A DNA stretch of 61,963 bases from Candidatus Fermentibacteraceae bacterium (GTDB lineage Bacteria; Fermentibacterota; Fermentibacteria; Fermentibacterales; JCC-6), in contig JAFGPK010000108.1 of NCBI GenBank assembly GCA_016936235.1, positions 1-61,963 on the forward strand. The letters are read 5' to 3'. This document shows, in pieces, positions 55,827 to 61,963 of the stretch (positions are counted from its first letter, which is position 1; each line of letters opens with the position of its first letter). A program made the translations under genes and the position numbers. Below the pieces are notes generated by a model. That model did no database searches. It was given only the letters and a program-made list of their open reading frames with translations, and had not been told where the DNA came from.

Positions 55827-57107
55827 ATGGGCTTTCTGAGCCAGATATACGACTTCCGTCACAGGATACTCCAGGTGGGCCTTCCCGCACTTGTAAGCAG
55901 GGGGACGATGGTCGTCTGGGGCTTGGTGACCATCTTCATAATCAGGGTGCTTCCCGAAGAGGCCTACGCCATATACGCCGTTGCCAAAAGCCTGGAGATG
56001 TTCGGCATACTGCTGGGCGGCGGGTTCATACAACAGGCGATCATGAAGCTCGTGGCGGAAGGGGATACCGAGAGGGAGAAGCAGCTTGCCAACGCCGGCA
56101 TGGTCATGGCTCTCTGTTTCGCAGTACTATCCGCCGTATTCCTGATGGCCGGAGGCGGACTGATACAGTCATTCTACGGTTCACTGGACATGTCGGGAAT
56201 CCCTCTTCTGCTGGCGGGTGTTGTAGTCACGGGAACTCTGAGCGGTCTTCCAAGGTGCCTGCTTCTCTCGAGGCACCGCACCAAGGATGTCATGTTGTCG
56301 GATATCCTTCAGTTCCTGGTCAAGAGCTGCATCATCGGGACCCTTCTGATAATGGGCACCCTCCGCACTCCCCATCAGATATTCTTCGCCGTGATCCTGG
56401 CCAATATTGCGGCTTTCATTCTCAGCTCCTTGCTTGCGAGGGACCTGTTCTTCCCCGGAGCAGGCATGAAATGGAGCGGAGTGTCCCTGGTGATGAAGTT
56501 CGCCTTCATTACCCTTGGAACCTCCCTGGCAAGCTTCATCTACTCCAGGACCGACATTCTCATGCTGGGCAAGATAGCGCCGGGTGATGTGGCAGCCTAC
56601 GGCGCCGCAAGATCGCTGTCGGGAATGATCCTTGTGGTGGTGGCTGCCGCGAACATGGTCCTTCTGCCCCTGATATCCAGGATGTGGAAGCAGGGACAGA
56701 GGGGCAGCATCATGTCCAGGGTATGGAGCACGGTCCTTCTGGCCGAGGTCCTGATGGCTCCGGTGATACTTCTCTATGTGCTGTTCCCCAGGTGGCTGAT
56801 GGATTTCATATACAGCGGGAAGTACAACGATGGATGGCAGATAATGCTGGTCCTGGGAGCCCTTTCCTTGGTCAGACCTCTCGGCAGCTTCTTCTCTACG
56901 GCGTCCGCCGCGGTGGGCAAACCGCAGTATTCGCTATACAGCGTTATCATCTCATCGATTTTTAACATAGGCCTGAATATTATCCTCATCCCCAGGCTGG
57001 GAGGTTTCGGGGCCGCCCTTGCCACTGCCGCGGCAGTGATCTTCGGAACCCTCTGGGTGGTCTGGGCCACCGTAAGGTACATGAACGCCAACAGCCGGAC
57101 TCCTTGA
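55827..57107 (+). CDS. Polysaccharide flippase, Wzx/MOP family
   Basis: 426 residues with about twelve membrane spans. It should move lipid-linked oligosaccharide across the inner membrane. The N-terminus LPALVSRGTMVVWGLVTIFIIRVLPEEAYAIYAVAKSL and the SRTDILMLGKIAPGDVAAYGAARSL middle are typical MOP repeats; the C-terminus has GGFGAALATAAAVIFG. It starts 2 nt after the glycosyltransferase, the common order for glycan export. Confidence 0.85.
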   Translation: MGFLSQIYDFRHRILQVGLPALVSRGTMVVWGLVTIFIIRVLPEEAYAIYAVAKSLEMFGILLGGGFIQQAIMKLVAEGDTEREKQLANAGMVMALCFAVLSAVFLMAGGGLIQSFYGSLDMSGIPLLLAGVVVTGTLSGLPRCLLLSRHRTKDVMLSDILQFLVKSCIIGTLLIMGTLRTPHQIFFAVILANIAAFILSSLLARDLFFPGAGMKWSGVSLVMKFAFITLGTSLASFIYSRTDILMLGKIAPGDVAAYGAARSLSGMILVVVAAANMVLLPLISRMWKQGQRGSIMSRVWSTVLLAEVLMAPVILLYVLFPRWLMDFIYSGKYNDGWQIMLVLGALSLVRPLGSFFSTASAAVGKPQYSLYSVIISSIFNIGLNIILIPRLGGFGAALATAAAVIFGTLWVVWATVRYMNANSRTP

Positions 57108-57257
57108 GCCTCGTCCCGCCATTCCCGGATAGTGATAGCATTTGCTCTGCGTTTCGTATATTCTATCCCGAAGCGGTGGAATGGAACAGAATCCTGTTCT
57201 CATGTGTATATATTCCTGAAACCGGGAACGACCGGGACTTTCGCAGTAAGGACAGAC

Positions 57258-57659
57258 ATGAGGAGAACAGTGAGGACCGTCGGGGCGCCTCTGCCGGTGG
57301 GGGCTTACAGCCAGGCAGTGATCTCCGGCGACCTTGTCTTTACGGCGGGACAGATAGGTATAGACCCGTCGACGGGGATGCTTGAGGATGGGCTTTCGGC
57401 CCAGACGGCAAGGGCTCTGAGCAACGTCCGGGAGATACTCAGGGAGGCCGGGACGGATATGGATGGGGTTCTGAAGCTGAATCTGTATATTACTGACATG
57501 TCAGATTTTGATCTTGTAAACAGGATCTACTCCAGCTCTTTTGAGGAGCCGTACCCCGCCCGGTCCATAGTCCAGGCCGCCGCTCTTCCGCTGGGGGCAC
57601 TGATCGAGATCGAGGCGGTCGCCGTAATCCATGAGGGGGGAATGAAAAGTGATAGGTGA
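57258..57659 (+). CDS. ridA: RidA/YjgF family enamine deaminase
   Basis: 133 residues from the ATG at 57258. It removes reactive enamine/imine intermediates from PLP enzymes. APLPVGAYSQAV, DLVFTAGQIGIDPSTGML, the family segment PYPARSIVQAAALPLGALIEIEAVAV with the conserved Arg and the carboxylate at the end are present. It overlaps tolQ by 11 nt, so it leads the Tol-Pal operon, an unusual partner. Confidence 0.93.
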   Translation: MRRTVRTVGAPLPVGAYSQAVISGDLVFTAGQIGIDPSTGMLEDGLSAQTARALSNVREILREAGTDMDGVLKLNLYITDMSDFDLVNRIYSSSFEEPYPARSIVQAAALPLGALIEIEAVAVIHEGGMKSDR

Positions 57660-58317
57660 GGTTCTGAATGTTGTCGCCAGCGCCGATCTGGTGACCAAGC
57701 TAATACTGATCGCCATAGCAGTGCTCTCCATCGGCTCCTGGGCCGTGGCCATCGCCAAGATACGGGAGTTCAGGACCATTCTCAGTTCTTCAAAGATATT
57801 CATGGACGCTCTCCGCACTACCGGAAGACCTCCTGGAGGCGATTTCTGGAGCAGGAGCAACGAAGTCGGACCGCTTGCCAGGATGTACGCGGAAGCCGGA
57901 AGATTCCTTCAGCGCAGGATGGACAGGGGGATACACGATCCACTGACCCCGCAGGAGGTCAGCAGTCTGACCAGCGCCCTGGAGAGGGAAGCAGGGGAGG
58001 ACCTCGCCCAGAGGGAGAGGAACATCGGCCTTCTGGCCACCGTTACCAGCGTATCCCCTCTTCTAGGGCTTCTAGGAACCGTATGGGGCGTGCTGACCAG
58101 CTTCATAGGGATGAAGGAGCTTGGAGTGGCCGACCTGAGTGCAGTGGGAGCCGGTATAGCAGCCGCGCTCACAACCACTGTGGCCGGTCTGCTGGCCGCC
58201 ATACCGGCCAACATCTTCCATAACTTCGTTGTGGGCAGGATAAATTCCCTGGCAGGCGACATGGACAGGTTCCTTTCCGAGCTGGTCGACGTATGCAGGA
58301 GGGGCAGCCTGGAATGA
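57649..58317 (+). CDS. tolQ: TolQ/ExbB/MotA-type proton channel protein
   Basis: 222 residues from GTG. It is the inner-membrane motor that couples proton flow to envelope work. Spans at about 13-33, 134-160 and 170-195; the conserved segment LGLLGTVWGVLTSFIGM and AAALTTTVAGLLAAIPANIFHN with the Thr of the ion path are typical. Its context with tolR, tolB and pal favours TolQ over ExbB. Stop overlaps tolR by 4 nt. Confidence 0.92.
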   Translation: MIGEVLNVVASADLVTKLILIAIAVLSIGSWAVAIAKIREFRTILSSSKIFMDALRTTGRPPGGDFWSRSNEVGPLARMYAEAGRFLQRRMDRGIHDPLTPQEVSSLTSALEREAGEDLAQRERNIGLLATVTSVSPLLGLLGTVWGVLTSFIGMKELGVADLSAVGAGIAAALTTTVAGLLAAIPANIFHNFVVGRINSLAGDMDRFLSELVDVCRRGSLE

Positions 58318-58736
58318 TAAGGACCAGGTACACCCGCTTCTCCGGGATCAACGTCACCAACCTGGTGGATGTCACCCTGGTCCTTCTGGTGATCTTCATG
58401 CTCACCTCGCCGGTGATGCAGAGAAGCGCGGATGTAACTCCCCCGTCCTCCAGCGAGGGAAGGATAGTCAACAGCCTGGATCCCACGGAATCGCTCGTCG
58501 TTGAGATAGACGCCTACGGCAACATATCTGTCTCCGGAGAGCCAGTCCTCATGGAGAGCCTGGCCTCGCTGGCCGAAGCCGCCTACGCTTCCGGCAGGAA
58601 CGAGGCCTTCGTGAGAGCCGACAAGGATGTAAGGTACGAGGTGGTGGCGAACGCCCTGACCCGGCTGGGAAGCGGAGGCTACCTCAGTGTCGGGCTGATA
58701 CAGGAGAGCAGGAGCGAGGATATTGAGCTTCAATGA
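58314..58736 (+). CDS. tolR: TolR/ExbD-type protein
   Basis: 140 residues from ATG 58314 (AGGAGG at 58298). One membrane helix with the proton-binding Asp in INVTNLVDVTLVLLVIFMLTSPV, then a periplasmic domain with VVEIDAYGNISVSGEPV and FVRADKDVRYEVVANAL. ATG overlaps the tolQ stop; its own stop is inside the next gene. Confidence 0.92.
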   Translation: MIRTRYTRFSGINVTNLVDVTLVLLVIFMLTSPVMQRSADVTPPSSSEGRIVNSLDPTESLVVEIDAYGNISVSGEPVLMESLASLAEAAYASGRNEAFVRADKDVRYEVVANALTRLGSGGYLSVGLIQESRSEDIELQ

Positions 58737-59472
58737 CCGTGAACCCCTCCTCGGGAAGGATTACTCGCCCCGAAGGCTGGATTACATCCTGGCTGGCGCC
58801 GGGCATCTGATACTGCTTCTGGTCGGTGCCATCACCTTCTCGAGCAGCGCCAGCACCCTCACCGGGGGAGATGACGCAGTGATGGTCCATATGGTGACCA
58901 TGTCATCGTCCTCGGAGGCTGTTCCGGAGGAATTGACCGTCCCCGAGGAGGTCCAGGAGGCGGTCATACAGGAAGAGGTGCAGGAGAACCCCGAGGAAGT
59001 GCAGGAGGAGATCTCGATTCCGGAGGAGGTCCAGGAAAACCCCGAGGAGACTCCCGAGGAGAATCCCGAGGAGGTCCCCGAGGAAGTAACGGAGGAAACT
59101 CCCCAGGAGGTTATCGAGGAGAATCCAGAGGAGGTTCCCGAGGAAGTACAGATTGAAGCGGAGGGCTTTGCCGCCGTCAGTTCCCAGGGAGATGCCGGAG
59201 CGGGGGCTCCGGGCCCCGGCACCTACGAGTCCAGGGTCTTCAACGCGGTAAGAAGAGGCTACAGGACCTCGGTGAGCCCTCAACAGTCCTACAGGATAGT
59301 GCTGACCGTCTACCCCGACGGATCCACCGATGTCGAAATCGTAAGGAGAAGCGGGACCTCAGCCTTCGACAGGGCTGTGGAGAACGCGCTCAGCATGGCC
59401 CAGATACCACCCATGCCGCCTGGACGGACCAGCCCGGCGGTCATCAACATAGAATTCCTTGGACCGGAGTGA
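58723..59472 (+). CDS. TolA/TonB-like energy transducer with acidic linker
   Basis: 249 residues from TTG. One N-terminal membrane helix (about 21-41). Residues 66-150 are a PEE/PEEV-type repeat almost without Lys or Arg, in place of the Pro-Lys linker of TonB or Ala/Lys helices of TolA. The C-terminus (about 165-249) is a TonB domain with YESRVFNAVRRGY, RIVLTVYPDGSTDVEIVRRSG and PPMPPG. It should span the periplasm to reach TolB/Pal. It overlaps tolR by 14 nt. Confidence 0.85.
   Translation: MSFNDREPLLGKDYSPRRLDYILAGAGHLILLLVGAITFSSSASTLTGGDDAVMVHMVTMSSSSEAVPEELTVPEEVQEAVIQEEVQENPEEVQEEISIPEEVQENPEETPEENPEEVPEEVTEETPQEVIEENPEEVPEEVQIEAEGFAAVSSQGDAGAGAPGPGTYESRVFNAVRRGYRTSVSPQQSYRIVLTVYPDGSTDVEIVRRSGTSAFDRAVENALSMAQIPPMPPGRTSPAVINIEFLGPE
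58920..59163 (+). repeat. PEE(V) coding repeat in the TonB-like gene
   Basis: Many copies of a 9-12-nt unit around GAGGAGGTCC or CCCGAGGAG, encoding Pro-Glu-Glu-Val and Glu-Asn-Pro-Glu-Glu units. Copy number is likely to vary among strains by slippage. Confidence 0.7.
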
Positions 59473-59476
59473 CGGC

Positions 59477-60655
59477 ATGAGATACATATCATTCATTCTT
59501 GTTCTTGCAGCGGCATTGACCGGTTCGGACTTCATTCCCATGACACCCATCGGGGCCGAGTGCATTCCTGTTTCCCTTACGGTGGAGGGAGACCGTGACC
59601 TGTCGGATACCGCTTTCGAGCAGATAAGGGATGACATAGATTTCTCGGGACTGCTCATCACCTCCGACGAGGGTTACGCAAGCGCCGAGATAGAAGTCGG
59701 CAGTTCGCCCGACGGGTACCAGCTGAGGGCCAGGGTGTCTTCGGGCGGTGAACCGCTCATGACGAGGAACTACTCGGGAGAGAGTCTGTACTCCCTCTGC
59801 CATGCCTTCGCCGATGACCTGGTTTTCGACCTCACGGGGGAAGAGGGTATCGCGTCCACCTGGGTCGCCTACATCAGACGGACCGGCGACGGCTATGCGC
59901 TGGCCGTCAAGTCCCTGGACCCGAGAACAGCCAGGACCGTGATGTTCGACGGAGATGTGATAACCACTCCCGCATGGTCGCCGGACGGCGACAAGATAGT
60001 GTTCACCTCCTACAGGTCCGGCAACGCCGACCTCTGGAGTTACAGCTTCTCGACTTCCTCAGCCGGGAAGATTCTCAGCATCCCGGGGTTGAACTCGTCC
60101 CCCGCCTGGAGCCCCGACGGGACCACAGTAGCCCTTACTCTCTCCAGGGACGGCAATTCCGACATATACCTGCTGGACACCGAAACCTCGCGGACCACGC
60201 GACTCACCCTCCGGGAGTCCATAGAGACCTCTCCCAGCTTCTCCCCCACAGGCAGGCAGATCGTCTTCACCAGCGACAGGATCGGGTACCCCCAGCTCTA
60301 CGTCATGGACAGCTCCGGGGGGACCTCCATGAGGGTCACAAGTTCCCATGGGTACTGCGACAGCCCTTCCTGGTCGCCGGACGGCGACAGAATAGCCTAC
60401 ACCGCCATGGCAGGGGGGGACTTCCACATCTTCGTGATGGACGCTGACGGTTCAAACATCCGTCAGCTCACGTTCGACGGCACCCTCAACGAGGATCCCG
60501 TCTGGGGCCCCACCGGCAGGCACATTGCCTTCAGCAGCGACATGGACGGCGGGCGGGGCATATACATGATCGAACTGAACGGACTGACCGTAAGAAAGCT
60601 TTCCGGGGACGGAGAGTGCTACTGCCCGACATGGTCGCCCCTGGGATTCAAATGA
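59477..60655 (+). CDS. tolB: TolB-like beta-propeller protein
   Basis: 392 residues from ATG 59477, after GGAG. Signal peptide ending near TGS. The TolB N-terminal domain is about 22-140. Then five or six PD40/WD-like blades, each with PxWSPDGxxIxFTS-type motifs (TPAWSPDGDKIVFTSYRSGN, SPAWSPDGTTVALTL, PSWSPDGDRIAYT). Periplasmic partner of Pal. Its stop overlaps the upstream reading of pal by 4 nt. Confidence 0.93.
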   Translation: MRYISFILVLAAALTGSDFIPMTPIGAECIPVSLTVEGDRDLSDTAFEQIRDDIDFSGLLITSDEGYASAEIEVGSSPDGYQLRARVSSGGEPLMTRNYSGESLYSLCHAFADDLVFDLTGEEGIASTWVAYIRRTGDGYALAVKSLDPRTARTVMFDGDVITTPAWSPDGDKIVFTSYRSGNADLWSYSFSTSSAGKILSIPGLNSSPAWSPDGTTVALTLSRDGNSDIYLLDTETSRTTRLTLRESIETSPSFSPTGRQIVFTSDRIGYPQLYVMDSSGGTSMRVTSSHGYCDSPSWSPDGDRIAYTAMAGGDFHIFVMDADGSNIRQLTFDGTLNEDPVWGPTGRHIAFSSDMDGGRGIYMIELNGLTVRKLSGDGECYCPTWSPLGFK

Positions 60656-60690
60656 GCGTGCGCAAAACCTTCAGAGGGAGGATGAGCATT

Positions 60691-61233
60691 GTGAAATCAA
60701 GATATCCTTTGGTCCTTGCAGCGGTGGTCCTGGCCGCCGCCATTGCCTCGTTGTCGGGATGCCGGCCGGACGACACCACAACCAACGGCCACGACACCAC
60801 GACAGTGGTGGTGGACGAAGTCCCGGACACCCTGACAGGTGTCTGGGAATCCGACACCCTTTCCGCTTACAACGACATGATGATGTTCCACCAGGACAAT
60901 CTGGACGACATCTACTTCGAATACGACAGCTACGATCTCTCCACCTCCGCACTGGACATACTCATGGAGAACGCTTCGTACATCATGGACACCGAGGGCT
61001 ACCGGGTCCTCGTCGAGGGCCACTGCGACGAGAGAGGCACCATAGACTACAACCTCTCACTGGGCGAGAAGAGGGCCCTGGCCGTCTACGACTACCTGGT
61101 AAACTACGGGATAGCAAGGAGCCGCCTGGAGTACATCAGCTACGGCAAGGAGAGACCCTTCGATCCCGGTCACAACGAGCAGGCCTGGGCCGGCAACAGA
61201 AGGGCGCACTTCAGAGTCCTTCCGGGCAACTGA
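60691..61233 (+). CDS. pal: Peptidoglycan-associated lipoprotein Pal
   Basis: 180 residues from the GTG at 60691, 9 nt after AGGGAGG; ATG at 60682 abuts that site and ATG 60652 gives a longer N-tail. The chosen start yields a neat lipoprotein signal ending in lipobox LSGC (residue 24), then a Thr/Asp-rich linker. The OmpA-like domain has DIYFEYDSYDLS, VLVEGHCDERGTIDYNLSLGEKRA and NRRAHF, the residues that bind the diaminopimelate of peptidoglycan. Confidence 0.93.
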   Translation: MKSRYPLVLAAVVLAAAIASLSGCRPDDTTTNGHDTTTVVVDEVPDTLTGVWESDTLSAYNDMMMFHQDNLDDIYFEYDSYDLSTSALDILMENASYIMDTEGYRVLVEGHCDERGTIDYNLSLGEKRALAVYDYLVNYGIARSRLEYISYGKERPFDPGHNEQAWAGNRRAHFRVLPGN

Positions 61234-61235
61234 TC

Positions 61236-61910
61236 ATGCTCAGGTTATCAGTTGCGGCGGTCACCGCATTCCTCCTCCTCACGGGCTGCCTTGGATTCTG
61301 GGTCCATACTCCCAAGGAGATCGAGGACATCCAGACGGACCAGCAGGAGATGAAGACCGACATTCAGACCCTGACCGCGGCCGTGGAAGCCAACGAGACT
61401 CTTCTTCGAAGTCTGCAGGCCCAGTCCGGCAGCAGGACGTCGGACCTGATAGAGAGACTCACGGCCCTTGCGGACGAGCTTGACATGACCCTGATGAGGC
61501 TAAACAGCACTGGAGCCGCAGCGGTGCAGGATACCGTGGCCGGTCCAGGTGCCCAGCTACTCTTCGACGAGGCATACAGGCAGTTCCAGCAGGGCAGCTT
61601 CGATATCGCCGCACAGGGCTTCCTGGAACTCCATGACAGGCACCCGTCCTCGTCGCTGGCGGACGATGCCCTCTACTATATGGCCATCTGCTGGGAGGAA
61701 GCCGGCTATTCACATCGCGCCATTGAAGACCTCGTGGCGCTGTACTACATGTACCCCGGTTCGGAGTGGGCTTCCGGCGCGCTTTTCAGGGCTGCCGACA
61801 TATACGCGACCCACGGGGCCGAAGCGGAGAAGAACAGGCTCTTCGACCTGCTCCTGAACAGGTACCCTCAGAGTGACGAGGCCGCACTAGTCCGAGAACT
61901 GCAGGACTAG
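61236..61910 (+). CDS. cpoB: CpoB/YbgF-like lipoprotein
   Basis: 224 residues from ATG 61236, 2 nt after pal. Lipobox LLTGC at about residue 18, so it is a lipoprotein; E. coli CpoB is soluble. A short coiled-coil region (about 30-95: IEDIQTDQQEMKTDIQTLTA) then TPR repeats (LFDEAYRQFQQGSFDIAAQGFLEL, ADDALYYMAICWEEAGYSHRAIEDL). It should modulate Tol with peptidoglycan synthesis as in other bacteria. Confidence 0.9.
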   Translation: MLRLSVAAVTAFLLLTGCLGFWVHTPKEIEDIQTDQQEMKTDIQTLTAAVEANETLLRSLQAQSGSRTSDLIERLTALADELDMTLMRLNSTGAAAVQDTVAGPGAQLLFDEAYRQFQQGSFDIAAQGFLELHDRHPSSSLADDALYYMAICWEEAGYSHRAIEDLVALYYMYPGSEWASGALFRAADIYATHGAEAEKNRLFDLLLNRYPQSDEAALVRELQD

Positions 61911-61917
61911 TGCTTCG

Positions 61918-61963
61918 AAGGCCGCAAGGCCCGAAGGCCCCAAGGCCCCAAGGCCCCGAGGCC
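61918..61963. repeat. 8-bp tandem repeat at right edge
   Basis: Units AAGGCCGC, AAGGCCCG, then AAGGCCCC three times, and GAGGCC at the window end. It lies in the gap after cpoB and runs off the edge, so its full length is unknown. Confidence 0.8.

Noticed and set aside
58920-59163. CRISPR-like array
   Set aside because: The repeats are short, contiguous, in frame and encode PEE units; there are no spacers or cas genes.
61918-61963. Attachment site or IS end at the right edge
   Set aside because: Only a simple 8-bp tandem repeat is visible; no inverted ends or transposase.

Overview
The window (about 62 kb, GC-rich, with AGG-dominated arginine codons) is a chromosomal housekeeping segment of a Gram-negative, two-membrane bacterium. 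An FCB-superphylum relative from an uncultivated lineage fits best. The evidence is a C-terminal sorting-domain-like tail of the type-IX secretion kind on one secreted protein, the DHPMGGG variant of ribosomal protein L2, and a full tol-pal cluster. A candidate phylum such as Fermentibacteria or Latescibacteria would match, but that placement is inference. Start codons are often GTG or TTG, and two genes appear to lack any ATG/GTG/TTG start.

Layout. 1-1935 (minus): a small operon of secreted proteins and lipoproteins. 2061-34607 (plus): an almost unbroken translation/transcription supercluster. It starts at a clean sigma70-like promoter, then tRNA-Thr(TGT)-Tyr-Gly-Thr(GGT)-tuf (the thrU-tyrU-glyT-thrT-tufB order of E. 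coli), rpmG, tRNA-Trp, secE-nusG-rplKAJL-rpoBC, rpsL-rpsG-fusA, the S10, spc and alpha operons with secY, adk, map and infA, and finally pfkA. rpsD is missing from its usual place between rpsK and rpoA, and there is no second tuf between fusA and rpsJ. 34651-37826: a small Cys-rich protein, a HAD phosphatase, a lipid kinase, an outer-membrane-type protein and a lipoprotein. 37893-40960: a PGRP-type amidase, secG, tRNA-Leu, a membrane SGNH-hydrolase-like protein and a glucosaminidase. 41093-45964: two hybrid histidine kinases in tandem. 45979-49439: a TPR-esterase, glutamate dehydrogenase with a textbook terminator, and a metallophosphoesterase. 49423-54305 (minus): two adjacent paralogues built on the ATP-grasp (PEP/pyruvate-binding) half of PEP synthase without its phosphotransfer halves; the longer one also has an N-terminal GAF-like region and a C-terminal nucleotidyltransferase domain. 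54577-57107: a glycosyltransferase and a Wzx-like flippase. 57258-61910: ridA-tolQ-tolR-tonB/tolA-like-tolB-pal-cpoB, a complete envelope-energisation cluster.

How it fits together: the first half builds ribosomes, RNA polymerase and the Sec channel from one long coupled transcript family. The second half is envelope upkeep (peptidoglycan amidase and glucosaminidase, Tol-Pal, polysaccharide export), sensing by hybrid kinases, and some central metabolism (PFK, GDH).

The best candidate for an undescribed system is the paired PPDK_N-type proteins at 49423-54305. Other points of interest are a roughly 190-residue extra segment in RpoC, possible leaderless mRNAs, and a three-hairpin leader between rpsJ and rplC. 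No CRISPR array, insertion sequence or prophage was seen.
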